This document shows, piece by piece, positions 28,221 through 40,180 of a DNA stretch of 64,000 nucleotides; position 1 is the first letter of the stretch, and each line of letters begins with the position of its first letter. The translations under genes and the position numbers were made by a program. Source of the stretch: Nectonema munidae (lineage: Eukaryota > Nematomorpha > Nectonematoida > Nectonematidae); NCBI GenBank assembly GCA_030549495.1, contig JAUIRK010000726.1, positions 54,152-118,151 on the forward strand, given 5' to 3'. Below the pieces are notes generated by a model. The model made no database searches, was not told the DNA's origin, and saw nothing but the letters and a program-made list of their open reading frames with translations.

Positions 28221-28690
28221 CAAATATCTTATGATATGACATGGATCATTCTGGGGAGAATAAAAGCCAATAAAGTCCGTTTTGATTTGCGCTTGAGATG
28301 AGACTTAAAAACTAAAAATTTTTAAAGTTTTAATTTGACAGATGCTTGATATTTTTGTGGCTCAATAAAAGTCAATTTTTTTCATTTAGTCAAAAAAGTC
28401 CATTTTTATTTTGGAAAAATTAAAATACATTTTAATTAGTTTTTTTGTAAATAGAAATAGGTTGATTTTATCAATTTTTATTGTAAAATGCATGTTTTGA
28501 ATTAATTTTATTATTTCATGGAAATAGAAGTAGTTGAATTTTCAAGTAATGGTTTTTCTAAATAAGTTTTATACAGTTTTCTATAGAAATTGAATATTAA
28601 TTACAAACACAGAATCCGGTTTATAAAAGGCCCTTCCCTTTGGCAGTGTTTAAATTTGCTGAATTTGTATTTATTTTATATGGTTAAATC
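28221..28690. other. Intron, AT-rich, nothing recognised
   Basis: No exon or transposon signature was seen. Confidence 0.4.
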
Positions 28691-28990
28691 CAGAGCCCGC
28701 GCTACCTATATATTTTTGGAGCAAGTGCCCTCCCAGTTTTATTTTTTGCCCCCCCCCTTCTGAAAATTTCCAACTTGCCCCAAGTGTCTTAACTTAAGAA
28801 AAAATTATAAAAAGATATAGCTGTGCAAGTAACTTTGAGAACATTTATGCCATATATTGGAAACAAAACTGTTTGAAAATGATTAAATGCCTTTATAACA
28901 ATTTGTTTTTGTAATTTATATAGTACTTTTTGCGACTTCGTCTGATACGATAATAAAATTTTCCTAATAATTTTTTTAGCGCGGGTACTG
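28691..28990. mobile_element. 300-bp hAT-type MITE with CCCGCGCTA ends
   Basis: The left end CAGAGCCCGCGCTA (28691-28704) and the right end TAGCGCGGGTACTG (28977-28990) are inverted copies differing at two positions. They frame exactly 300 bp with no coding capacity and an internal run of nine C. Starting with CAG and ending with CTG is usual for hAT elements. An 8-bp target duplication was not evident in the flanks. Confidence 0.6.
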
Positions 28991-29829
28991 TATACACGTG
29001 CCTATAACGTTTGACTACCAGTTGAGAGAAGTGTTTGTCAGAATATTATTCTTTTGAACGCTTGGTGTATCAATGAATTATGCGCTTGCTTTCTTCAACT
29101 GTGTTTATATACATCTTTCTAGAACTAATACACAGCGTCTAACATAACAAAGTTCATACAAAATATTTATTGAGTCATTAAGACTTTAAAGAATTAATTC
29201 TTCTTTGATATAATCGCACTTTTCAAAAGATTAGCATTTTTAAATATAATAAATGTATTTTTGACAAATCTTTCGCACAAACTTTACTCGAATTCTGATT
29301 AATTATTATTTATATCAAAAGGATCAGTGAATAAAATTGGACATATATAATTCAACTTTTGAGAAATTTTGGTAAATTCCTACCCATCTTTCAAGTGGTT
29401 CCTAGGATCAAGACGTGCATAAACCAATATGCTCAAAACCAAATTCAACAAATTTTTGGATAAGATTTCTTCAATACTAACTCTAAGACAAATATTGATG
29501 CTAAATTCAAATCTGCGCGTAACCTCAACCCTATTTCGAGTTTTATTGTTCAGTCATTTTGATTTTGGACTTGGGATCGGTTAACGAAATATGACTGTCA
29601 ATTTTTTGCTTTAATTTTTTTATTTGCTTTCTTTCTCTTCAAATGTATTACGCAAAACTTAATTGAGAATTAATATTTTTTTACTTTTTTTTTACGTTTT
29701 TTTGCTTTTCCAAATTTCTTCGTTTGTGACAAAAGATGCAAAAGAATTTAGTTTTTATTCTTCTAAAACAAGTTTATATTGTAACTTGAAGGCATGATAG
29801 AAGTAAAGTATGAAAAAACTTTCTTTGTA
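28991..29829. other. Intron, AT-rich, nothing recognised
   Basis: No exon or transposon coding fragment was recognised. The last ~200 bp may be the 5' part of the degenerate transposase that follows. Confidence 0.4.
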
Positions 29830-30400
29830 GAAAATGACAGAAACACTTCTAAGGATAAACGACATCTCAGCGATTAAGCTGGGAATGAAAGTCTTGAATC
29901 ATTTGTAAATCTATGGATATGATTTTACTAAAAGATTAGTGCGACGGTTTTTAGAAGTCCATTGCATAAATTGAATGATTCAAGTATCAAAACTTTCTTT
30001 GAAAACATGGGCAAATCGCTACCTTCAGTAAGACGATTCAGAATGCAATCGATGAATTCGCTCAAAAAAAGTTACAAGGTATTAAAAGATTATGTAAATA
30101 CTTAAGAAGTTTTCCTGATGCTTAATGAAACAGATATCTCTGGACAAATATTGGTTAACGTGAATTACATGATGTCACATATCTTATAAAAGTGTGCAAC
30201 TATTATGATCATATAATTTCAGAAATACTTTCAAGATTATAGTTAAGGATTTCGCAAAAGAGTTCTCCGTAAGGCACAATCTATCAGACGCAAAAAGTTT
30301 ATCAGCTTCCTATCCAAACATATTTCACGTTACATGTTTTTCGCTTTGAGGTTGACAGCCTTTTACAAAAAATGTTTATGATTTAATATCTAGTATCAAA
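29830..30400 (+). pseudogene. Degenerate hAT-like transposase remnant
   Basis: Pieces in shifting plus frames resemble a known hAT-related invertebrate family. They are PLHKLNDSSIKTFFENMGKS (about 29960-30020), SLKKSYKVLKDYVN (about 30058-30099), MLNETDISGQ (about 30120), and DAKSLSASYPNIFHVTCF (about 30290-30343). The last corresponds to the usual AKxLxxxYPxxxHVTCxxH segment. Stops and frame changes are frequent, so this is an old copy. It directly abuts the inverted-repeat element at 30400, which may be an end belonging to the same transposon family. Confidence 0.5.
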
Positions 30401-31130
30401 TAAAGATGTATCGGATATCTGCTTGCGCAAAAAATTCAACATCCTCTAAAAATCCGTTATCTCGAATGAGTTTCAACATTCGCAATAACATTGGCATCCG
30501 CAATTTTCGAACAATTTTCGTTTTTCTATATACGGTAAAGTTTTGTTCGGATCCAAAATTTTTATGATACGTACGTCTTTATTATAACACATATGCATTG
30601 ACATCTTCTATCTAAATTTTTGAGAACACTGAAAGCAAATAATGGTTACAGTGACTACTTTAAATGGCTACTCTAACAATGCATAACTTTACTATTCTTG
30701 GTAATTAAAATACGATAGAATCATGGTAAATTTACAATTTTAGTAGTGAATTCACTTTAAATGAGGCAAAACATCTGACTGAAAAATCATCTTAAACGAA
30801 AGCTTTTTAAGTTCTCTATACCATTAACATATTATTCAAATATTGGTATCACTGACATAACACAAAAATATTGTAAAAATTTGTTTATTCAAAAAATTGA
30901 GAAAAAGCTCTCAATTTGCAACAAGATTCCTATAAAAATGGTAAAACTTGATTTTACAACTTTTTGCTGGCTTATTTAGTTATGAAATTATCACTTTTTA
31001 TTTTTGGTGAAGTATGAAACTTGCGTTTGCTTAGAATTGCTGTTATGCTATCCGCTGCATCCGCTAGGATATCAAATTTGATATCGGCCCCCGTGGATGC
31101 AAAAAATTTCACATCTGATATATCTCCAGT
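30400..31130 (+). mobile_element. Inverted-repeat element, copy 1 (GATGTATCGG family)
   Basis: The left end GATGTATCGGATATC (30405) and the right end CACATCTGATATATCTCC (ending 31127) are inverted. Inside are GGCATCCGCAATTTTCGA, then ACGTACGTCTTTAT, then TGACATCTTCTATCTAAATT, and finally GGATATCAAATTTGATATC with GGATGCAAAAAATTTCAC. The whole is collinear with copy 2 at 32471-32880, read on the opposite strand. Copy 1 is longer by an extra ~370 bp (about 30640-31008) absent from copy 2. Its CATCCGC-rich ends are typical of hAT-type MITEs. The open frame 30972-31160 on the minus strand is a product of this repeat and is not a gene. Confidence 0.65.
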
Positions 31131-31640
31131 ATGAAAGCTTCCAGCTGCAAAAACCTGCAAAAGATGGAATATTACTTGGAAGGGCTAAAGGAAGAATAAA
31201 AATATTGATTTAGCCAGAAAGTGGCTCTCACTAAAAGGAGATTACTCTCAACTTGTTGAATTAGAAACTTGTTGAAACGCAAAGTACTAAATTTTCAATT
31301 AGGGATATGCCTATAATGTTATTAGCATAAATTGAAATAAGTGTATGTTTAAAAATAACTTTTCTGTGATAAAAGAATATAAACCTTATTCAAGATATTT
31401 AACTAATTAGGTCGATAAAATCAATTTTTCCTAAGAAAATTTTTAGACAAATTTTTCCTAGCCCATTACAAACGAGAGTGTAATTTTTGTTTTCTATACT
31501 TCAATTATGTGATGGATAATTTTATCTACTAGAAGTTACACGAGAAATGGTTCGTTTGACTAAATGTCCATTGGCTAGAATTTTTGTTCCGCCAAATATC
31601 CATCGGCTAAAAGATAATAATAATAATAATAATTTCTTTA
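31131..31640. other. Intron with dispersed repeat and short (AAT)n
   Basis: A dispersed repeat with CTAAATGTCC and CGGCTAAAAG words lies at 31501-31615, followed by seven AAT units at 31613-31634. No exon was seen. Confidence 0.4.
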
Positions 31641-31649
31641 GTTGCAAAA

Positions 31650-32010
31650 TATGGTGATGTATAAGTCGCCTCGGTGTATAGGTGGACGTCCAAATGTAAG
31701 AACAAAGTTTTGACATTTAGTATATTAAGCGGAATAAGTCGCCTCCAATTTTGCAAAAGTAAGTAATGTTGTAAATCGTCATATAATAAGTAATCTTTTA
31801 AATCCAATTACTTGTTGTATATAAAATATAGTTTACTGGAGCCACAATAAGATATTGATTTATAAAAAAGAATAACAAAAGTATTTCATTGACAAAATAA
31901 AGAGTGTTCAAAATACAAATTTTGTAAAACTGGATATTTTGTTTTCGGTATATAAGTCAATGGTTATTTCCAAAATTATGGTGCTCAAATGTTGACTTAT
32001 ACATAGGTTT
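31650..32010. mobile_element. Possible MITE with GTATAAGTC ends
   Basis: GATGTATAAGTCGCC at 31656-31670 and GTTGACTTATACATAG at 31991-32006 are inverted relatives. Two further internal copies of the word occur (AATAAGTCGCCTCC at 31734, ATATAAGTCAATGG at 31950). This layout suggests a short non-coding DNA element, perhaps Tc1/pogo-related. No target duplication was established. Confidence 0.35.
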
Positions 32011-32470
32011 GCCAGATGTCCTCGTTATCCGACATTATCCCTGACGTCTCTTAAAAATTGAATTTCACTGGATCTTTATGACAATCCCGGTTTTTCATTA
32101 ACTAATCTTATATGTCAAAAAAAGGAGTTTAGAAAAATTTGGGTCGAAATGTGATCGTTGCTTTTATCTTAAAAAAATTTTTTCATATTATTTATTTTTG
32201 TAAGAAATGCAAATTTTTGTTTTCGAATTTTTCAATGCCATTTTTGTCCGAGTATGATAGTGCCCACATCTGACGTTCCTATTTATACACCGGGATTTAC
32301 ATGACTGACTCTAAGCTCGTTTTTTGCAATAATTTTTTGAAACATTTTTAGAAAAAATTTTTTTTAAGCAATAATTTTATTATTATTAAATAAAATTCAA
32401 AATAATTATTTAGTCATATTAAAAATTATTTTAAATATAAGCACATATGCATCTATTCATATGTACCTTA
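32011..32470. other. Intron, AT-rich, nothing recognised
   Basis: No exon or element signature was recognised between the two short inverted-repeat elements. Confidence 0.4.
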
Positions 32471-32880
32471 GTTAGAGATGTATTATCGGGTGTGAAATTT
32501 TTTGCATCCGCGAATACAGATATCAAATTTGAGATCCTAGCGCATGTCAGAATTAATTTTTTTTTAGAGGATGCGGATATCATAATTGATATTCTGAGCA
32601 AACTAAAGTTTTATACTTTTTAAAAATTTAGAGAGAAGATGTCAATGTACATGTGTTATCATAAAGACGTACTTACCTATAAAAATTTTGGAGAAAGTAA
32701 AAATTCAAAAATTGCATAAAAACTTTGTGGTAAATAGAAAAAAAGAAAAATATTTGAAAATTGGGGATGCGGATGTTATTGTGGATCTTGAAACTTAAAT
32801 GATCCGCTAATGAGAATGTTAACAGGATGTACAAATTTTTGCGTATAAACGCAGGCGCGTATATTCGATACACCTCTAAC
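32471..32880 (-). mobile_element. Inverted-repeat element, copy 2 (GATGTATCGG family)
   Basis: The left end GTTAGAGATGTATTATCGGG and the right end CGATACACCTCTAAC are inverted. Internal words GTGAAATTTTTTGCATCC, GAGGATGCGGATATCAT, AAGATGTCAATGTACATG and GGGGATGCGGATG match copy 1 at 30400-31130 in reverse order and on the other strand. It is 410 bp and has no coding capacity. Confidence 0.7.
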
Positions 32881-33689
32881 AGGGATATACTAAGAAATTT
32901 CTGATTTGATGGAAGAGGAAAAACTGTGAAAGCGAGGTAGAGGCAAACGTAAACTTAAGGAGATACCGTTTATTTAATATTTTTATTTTTGTAATGGATG
33001 CCTCAAAAAATTTGCATATTTGTTCTTATACGCCAATAAACTTAACCCAAACTCCATTTCTTCAGTCACCATCTCGTTCTTTCTTTCAGCAAGAAATTTA
33101 AGATGGAATGTAGAAGGCATTAAAGGTCACTAAGTTTTACAATTTCACGTTTCTAATTTTAATGATTAAACAATTTGCAATTATATATTTTAATATCACA
33201 TTTATTTTTTTAACATTCATTATCTTTTTTTTGGTATTCAATTTTAATTTTTCCCACTTATTTCGAGAACTCAATGATCTAAAGAAATAGAAGGTTTGTT
33301 CAAAGAAACCTGTATTAATGTTACGAGATAAAAAAATATTTTAACCAAAGTTTCTTTACTTTTTGACGTTGATCAGCACTAAGACGCAATTATTGAAGGA
33401 TTATTGTCCAAAGAGAAAGAAATAAACACACTGGTCAAACAGAATCAAGTAATTTGAATTAATATTAACAAAAATATAAATGATTACGCCAAAATTGCGG
33501 CTTTAAATGTCTCTCCACAAATTTTTCAATTCCGATTTTTATATATATTATTCTCTATGAAAAGGCTGAAACTTTTTCCATATTCAATGTGACAACTGTA
33601 TGTTCTTTGGTGACACAACCTCTACTTACAGAAGGTCTACTCTTTGCAATTTTAGCTCAGACTTCCATTCTTCTTTTTCCTGTCCTATA
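32881..33689. other. Intron, AT-rich, nothing recognised
   Basis: No exon or transposon coding fragment was recognised before the LINE. Confidence 0.4.
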
Positions 33690-36130
33690 AAAATTATAAG
33701 TACAAGTACAAATGCTGTAATTGCAAATCTCTTCCTAGCGTAGAGGTTACCAACATTCTGCTATGGATTACAAATATCCTAATGTTGCTAAGGAACTTTA
33801 TTGGCTTTGAAAGCATCACTCTTTATTCACCATCACTGTGCTTCTAAAAAAAGTTTGGACACTTTTATCAAAAGTTTTGACAACACAATAAGTAGTAAGA
33901 TGCAGCATTCCAAACATTTTAATTTTGATTCTGATAATCCAATACTTCAAAGAAAGAATGAACAAATGTGCAAAGGTCCGTATAAATGTTATATGCCTTC
34001 AGGAAACTTGGCATGACAATAGTTACTTAGATTACCCATTTTATCAGTATATCCACTTGTCAGCTTACCTGGGAGAGCTTTTTCCAACGGAGGCCTAGCT
34101 ATTTACATAGATAACGGATTGATCTTTCTGTTTTTGATACTAGTTTTATTCTTGATGCATACGGGTCGGATATATCTCTATACTCCTCTGCACTTCAAGT
34201 GGAAAAATATGCTAGTTCAATTTTTCTAACTTTCTGTTACAACAAAATTATAAATTCATTCATATACTCTGCGGAGATTTGAACTTCGATTTCTTTAAAA
34301 TGGGTTTATTACTTTGTCAGCTTTTTCTACGATTTATTACAATCCAATTTCTTCAAACCAAAGATTACGCTACCCACGAGACCGAACTCCATGACTCTCA
34401 TTGACAATTTCTTTATTAATCAAATTTCTTTAAATTATCTTGCTATTTAACTGTAATTCTTCTTTTTCGAACACGTTCCTATTTTTTGTCTCTTGAAGTT
34501 GTAAGATTAAAAAAGATGATTCCACACATTTTGAATATTTATATGAAAACCTTTTTATAAATCTTGCCTCAAATTCCATCTTTTATAGCAACATTGAGCA
34601 TCCCAGGATTTGTTCAAAGTGTTTTTTCTCAAACCCAATCCTCAAGATTTGCGAATTGATCAAATTATCTACAAAAAAATTAATAAACATGTTCACAAAA
34701 CAAAAAACAAGATAAAAGCATGGATAACTAAAGAAGCACTTGATATGATCAAAGCAAAAGATTATCTTTACAAAAAATATAAAAAAAAGTAAAGACAAAA
34801 CATTATTATGAAAATTAAATTAGTACAGTTGAAAAATAAACTCAAATACAAAATTCGTCTTTTGAAGGAAGCTTATTTTTCTTCCCTCTTTTCCAAATAG
34901 AATTCCATCTATAGTAAAATTTGGTTAAAAATAAATGAATTTTTGACAAAAACTAATAAAAATAAAGTTTTACTTCATGAAAAAGACTTTTTAATTCTAG
35001 ATAACTTATCTTATTGCACAAAAAGTTGAATAAACATTTTACTTCTATAACTTCAGTCGACAATTACTGCACGGATCAAAACTGTCCTTGTCTACAAAAG
35101 TTTTCAAGTCTATGATTGAATCTTTGAAAACTATTTTGACTAATTACAATCAGACTTCAAAGTTTTGAAAAGTTTTAACCTTCTAGTTTTGATCATTGAT
35201 GACAAACTTATTGTCTGGTCATACTGAGCACCTATCCATTAAATTAAGTAAAATAATATTGACGTCTTTCGTCATGGAAACACATTTTTCCAACTAAAAC
35301 GAAACTCTTACTCTACAAATCCCTATATTTCCCACATCTCTCTCTCTCTATACAGCATCATTAATTGGTCATACAAAAGAGAAAAAGCCTTGAGATGCAT
35401 TTTTAACCTTAAATGGTCTTCTCACACTGAACCTGTCTTCAAAAGCTATTAGCTATTGAGACTTATTGAAACTACAAGATATATTTAATTTAAAAGTGCT
35501 TTCCGCTTCATAATTTGAAACAACTACATCAGCAATCCATTTGGATAATGTTTGAACATGCAATCAAGACATAAAATTCAACACTAAAAGAGTTCATCTC
35601 TCACTACCAGTATATTTATCGTCTTTCAACTTCGAATATCTATACAAATGTTATAAAACAAATACATTTTAAAATAGTCTCTCATTTCTCTTCAATGATC
35701 CATGTATGTCCATTTTACATTTCAAGCGTTTATATTATTTTGTTTCTAATTAATAACTCTTTTCTTTCTTCTTGCAACAAAAATTGCGTAGCTTGCAGAC
35801 AACTCCACTATTTCCAATGTTCTAAATTCATTTTATTTTAACAATAATTATTATTATTACCATTTTATCATACGCTATCCCTGCTGTGCCCTACTTGCGG
35901 CTTTTTCGCTTTTGGATCAGCGAAAAAAACAATTCTTTGTTCATATTTTGATATTTGAATGCTACTTTTCCTCTACTTGCTCAATTTACTACTACTTCCT
36001 TCATTTAAATACCAATATAGTTACAAATTGTCATCACTTTTTTTAACATAACCTGATATATATATATACGTATTTTTATGTTCACTTTTACTTGTAAAAA
36101 TGTCTTCAAATAAAGTTTTCTCTCTCTCTC
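33690..36130 (+). mobile_element. Degenerate LINE with endonuclease remnant, lacking its RT core
   Basis: The order fits a CR1/jockey-type LINE. Endonuclease pieces come first (ETWHDNSYLDYPFYQYIHLS in broken frames, about 34000-34060), then the linker (AWITKEALDMIKAKDYLYKK, 34716-34775, and LKYKIRLLKEAYF, about 34838-34876). C-terminal reverse-transcriptase remnants follow at about 35230-35520, and the copy ends with ATAAAGTTTTC plus (TC)n at 36108-36132. The catalytic RT blocks are absent, so a piece of about 1 kb has been lost near 35030-35170. The linker resembles that of the LINE at 2620-4835 closely enough to suggest the same family. Many frame breaks are present. Confidence 0.65.
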
Positions 36131-36308
36131 TCTATTTGTTCTTTCTTTCTTTATTTATTCATTCAATTTTGATTACTTTATCAAATAACGAAAAGTTAGC
36201 TTCCATTTTTCATTTCTTTTGCGTGATTTCACTTCTTCTTCTTCACCTGAATGCTCTGTGTTGTGATGTTTTCTCTTTCTGAGTCTTAATTAAGAATAAT
36301 ATTATTAG
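36131..36308. other. Intron end before the next exon
   Basis: T- and C-rich sequence with a usable acceptor at 36307-36308 and an alternative at 36311-36312. Confidence 0.4.
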
Positions 36309-36457
36309 AAAGAATTCTCCTTGGTGCAAGCAAGCAATTTCAAATCTCCTCGCGAAACGATGGCAAAGACTTCTCACGCAAGACTGATTTATCCGCTAAG
36401 AAGCAATGCCAACAAGCTTTGGGTCTGGATTATGTTGTAGCGAATAATGACATCCAA
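36309..36457 (+). CDS. Metalloprotease exon: cysteine-rich part, first segment
   Basis: The exon ends before GTACGG at 36458 in phase 0. One frame is open: ILLGASKQFQISSRNDGKDF, then LSAKKQCQQALGLDYVV and ANNDIQ. In ADAMTS-type proteins a segment of the form Y.A..QC...FG.......C is followed by xxCxxLWC. This exon supplies the QC part and the next exon (40181) supplies CKYLYC in the same phase. The start depends on which acceptor is used (36308 or 36312). A 3.7-kb intron holding a piggyBac copy follows. Confidence 0.6.
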
Positions 36458-37602
36458 GTACGGTCTAAACTTCTACTTTATTTAATTTAACAGCACTTCC
36501 ATAATTTCCAATGAATCTTGAAAAAAAAATTTATTTAATCAAAATAATATGATTTATTTTCACAATTTTCCCTGTAAATTTGAAAGTTTTTTACATCGAT
36601 GAGAGACAAACTGTAATATTAATAATCACGCGTATATCTTCCCTCTTTGTTCTCTTTAACTTTTATTTTTGTCTTAAAAAAGAAATTTGGTTTTGAAAGC
36701 GCGTGATAAATAAAGTTTCCAACATGTACTCCCTACAATATAAGAAATCTTGGCAAAATAAACTGATTTTAAGGAATAAGAAACTTTATTATTCACTACC
36801 AATTTTATTTTGAATGGTACACTCTTTCTTTTAAATGTAAAAAGTACTCTCCTTTAGTTTTTTAAGTAAGAAACCCATAATAATATTTTAAGGCTTCTTC
36901 TGGATAAGTGATTACAATTTTTAGTCACATTGTATTATTTTAAGCTCAATTTGGCAATGAGAAAACTGAAAAATAAAGTTGGCTAACTATTATAAAAATT
37001 TAACGCTCAATTTATTTTTCAAAATGCACTAAATCACAAAGCATTTTGTTAAAATCTATTTAAAAAACCAAAATTTAATCAAAATTTAAAAATTGACACT
37101 TGCAAATATTTTTATAAAAAAAATATAAAAAAATTATTTTTGAATAAAGAGAAGAAGAAATATGAGCAATTGTTTCAAATAATATTTTAACTCTCCACTA
37201 AATTATAAGTTTAACAGCCAATTTTTTATATTTACTTCTCCAACTTTGAAAATTTGCCAGTGTAGCTCGACAAATTTTTAGTTTTGCTAAATTAATATCT
37301 TCCATCAAATAAGTTATATATTGTTGGATAGCGAGCTTGAAACTAGTGTTTAAGGACATCGTGATAAACCTCATAATAATTGCTAGTTTGTGAGCTAAGG
37401 AAGACTCTCTCCCTCTCCCCCTGAATATAGAGTCTTTTCGAAAGAAATTTGCCTTATTGAATAATGTTCATAGAATTGTATATGTAGCTATTTTTCATGT
37501 TATGCAATTGTAATAAAACTAAGTTTTACCCATTAGTGCTCAGCTTAATAAAAAGTAACAAAAATTTAGACATCAAATCTTAAATAAGAAAGACACAGGA
37601 TC
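36458..37602. other. Intron, AT-rich, nothing recognised
   Basis: No exon or element signature before the left end of the piggyBac copy. TTAA words occur but none is convincingly linked to an element end. Confidence 0.4.
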
Positions 37603-39593
37603 TTCCTGTAGAGGAACAATGGGCACATGCATACATTATTAAAAAGATAGACATTATAGTTTTGATAAACTACTTTACGTAACACACTACTCTTCAATTT
37701 ATCAAAAATGACACAAGTGTTCAATCACTTTGTTTGCTCTCCTTTATAAAAATTATTTTTTTCCTCTTCATTACTTTGATTTTGTTTCATTATCCTCGCA
37801 ATGCCTTACTCTGAAAGTGATAATAACAATGAAAATGAAGAGATCGTTTCAATGCTTACTCTTTCAGAAGCTATTGATACTGTATTAGAGTGTGACGATG
37901 AAAATGATACAAGTATAGTATTTCTGCCACCTAAAACAGGTGATGGAATTTTGACTGACTTGGAGGAAGAAGATGATAATGATTCAACAACAAAACTTTT
38001 ACCAAACGATGTTTCAGGTAGACTGGATGTTTTTTTGACTTCTAAAAATCAATGTGAAATTCTCTCGTCATGTTCTAAAAAAGTGGAGGAAGAACTACAC
38101 AAATGGAAAAAATAAAAATATTAAGAGCCAATTAGACATGAAAGTATGACTCCCATAAAGTTTAAAAATTCTGAATTGAGAGACAAATCACCAGCTGAAC
38201 TGTTCAAGTTGTTTTATAATGATGATATATTGAAAATGATATTGGAAGAATCAAATAGATATGCTGCACAGAAAAATCATGTATTGGATGTGAATGAAAT
38301 GGAGCTACACAAGTTTATTGGGATATTTTTGTTGACAGGCTACAACACCAGACCTCGTCAGAGAATGTATTGGAAGAAAGATGATGATGTTTGTTGTGAA
38401 CTTGTAGCAAAACAGATGTCAAGAAACAGATTCAAAGAGATAAAAGCATCCATTTTGCAGATAATGAAAATTTAGAAAAAAATAATAAACTTTCGAAAAT
38501 CAAAAGTTACAGAACCTCTTAAACAAGGCTTTACAACAGTTTGGCGTTTTGAGCGAAAAACTCTGCATTGATGAGCAGATGGTACCTTTTTTTGGAAAAC
38601 ATTTCGCTAAAATCTTTTTGAAAGGAAAGCCAATCAAACTTGTGTTCAAAAATTGGGTCCTTGCTTCATCAACAGGTTATCCTTCTTGTTTTGAAACATA
38701 CATCGGTTCTTCTTTGCAATCACAAGTTTCATAGCTTGGGAAGAAATGTTGTTATAAATCTTTTGTCATAAGTTATTGAAAATCCTTCTTCCCATTATCT
38801 TTTTTTCGACAACTTTTTCACTTTGTATGATCTTTAAAAAAGAAAAGGATTTAAAGCCATTGGTACTCTTAGAGAAAACCCTATCAAAAAGTGCCCACTG
38901 ATACGATAAAAAAAATGAGCAGAAATGAAGATAGAGGTTTTTATGATTGTTATAGTGGTGGAGATGTTGTCATTGTAGAATGGAAAGATAGTAAAGTTGT
39001 ATTGATTGGATCAAACTATCTTACAATCGATCCGATATTTGCAACAAAAAGATACAGCAAGAAAGTGAAAAAAAGAGTAGAAATTTCTCAGCCAGCATGC
39101 TTTCACGAGTGTAATATTGGAATGGGAGGTGTGGATTTACTAGATCGTTTTCTTAGTCAATATCGCCCAATTATCAAATCCAAAAAGTGGAATTGGCCAC
39201 TTTTTATAAACACACATAGTATTGCAACTGTAGCAGCTTGGAGACTCTACGTTGGACTTGATTGCTTTCCAAATAAAGACATTTTAACATTCACTCGAGA
39301 AATAGTCCATGAGTTATTCACTAAAACGAGAAATCACAATACATCAGGGCCAAGTGGAAGAAGATTGACTACCTTGAAAGTTGGTTTACATCATCCTATT
39401 TCAGCGAAAAGCCAAGGAAGATGCATGCTATGTAAAAAAAATAGAGTAAATATGGGTGCTACTTGTAACGATAGATTGCATCCTAATTGTTTTTTCAATT
39501 ATCATAATAAATAGTTAAGTTTCTCATTTTTATACTTTCCAAGTGTGATAGTTAGACAAAGTTCCATATATGCCCAATGTTCCTCTAGAGGAA
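37603..39593 (+). mobile_element. piggyBac element, broken, with palindromic ends
   Basis: The left end TTCCTGTAGAGGAACAATGG (then GCA, 37603-37625) and the right end TGCCCAATGT then TCCTCTAGAGGAA (39571-39593) are inverted copies with about 21 of 23 positions matching. The end is itself a near-palindrome (TTCCTCTAGAGGAA). The two ends frame a piggyBac transposase on the plus strand. No TTAA directly touches either end as drawn, so the real cut sites may lie slightly outside. The element sits in a metalloprotease intron. Confidence 0.7.
37801..39514 (+). pseudogene. piggyBac transposase, several frame breaks
   Basis: Open pieces at 37801-38115 (acidic N-terminal part), 38146-38475, 38549-38734 and 38891-39514 form one transposase. 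First catalytic region: LCIDEQMVPFFGKH (about 38561-38602). Second: FDNFFTLYDL (about 38806-38835). Third: IGMGGVDLLDRFLSQY (about 39117-39164). The C-terminal zinc-binding part has CMLCKK and CNDRLHPNCF (39422-39494). The fault list includes a stop after about 38115, frame changes near 38475 and 38734, and a stop near 38836. All three Asp codons survive. It is clearly a different subfamily from the copy at 22860, as the ends and protein differ. Confidence 0.85.
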
Positions 39594-40180
39594 CATGATA
39601 GATTTTCACAATTCTATAAGATAAAAAATGAAGACAAATGTTTTTCCGCTGTAATTTTAGAAAAATACTTTATTTAAAATGTTTTCTTACATATGGTTTT
39701 ATAAGAGTATGGCTTGCAAACTTACGGGAAGTAAAGCAACTTCTAGAAAATTTGTCAAATTGTAATTTTCGGTGTAATCTCCATTCGTCTAAGTGTCCCT
39801 TCAGCTAAATGTCCCTAGGCTAAATGTCCTGTCACGGTGGAGTCAGCCGGTCACGTCTCTGCCTAACAGTTGAAAAATTTAAAAAACCCATATTATTAAT
39901 AACAATTATTAAAAAAAATTAGAAAAAAACCTTGAACACAAAATGCAAAAGATAAAAAATTTAAATTAAGCAAGAGTATCACTAAAAATGGACAAAATAT
40001 GAAAAACAAAACTAAAAACATCACATGAAAGATTTAGGGGGGAGAAAGTAGTGTAAAAATTTACCGCAAAGAAAAAGTTCTTTATAAGTCAATTCTCCAT
40101 TAAATTTTTGATTTGTTGAGAACAAACTAGAAAATCCTTGTTATAGGGAAGTACTAAAAGTAATTTCATTGTATATTTAG
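39594..40180. other. Intron with a dispersed repeat
   Basis: 39776-39860 carries the CTAAGTGTCCC / CTAAATGTCC words shared with 28100-28220 and 31501-31615. No other feature was seen before the TTTAG acceptor at 40176-40180. Confidence 0.4.

Noticed and set aside
30972-31160. 62-codon minus frame resembling a small protein
   Set aside because: It lies inside inverted-repeat element copy 1, and its codons correspond to repeat sequence shared with copy 2.
34583-34798. 71-codon minus frame opposite the LINE linker
   Set aside because: It is the shadow of the plus-strand LINE linker coding at 34610-34792.
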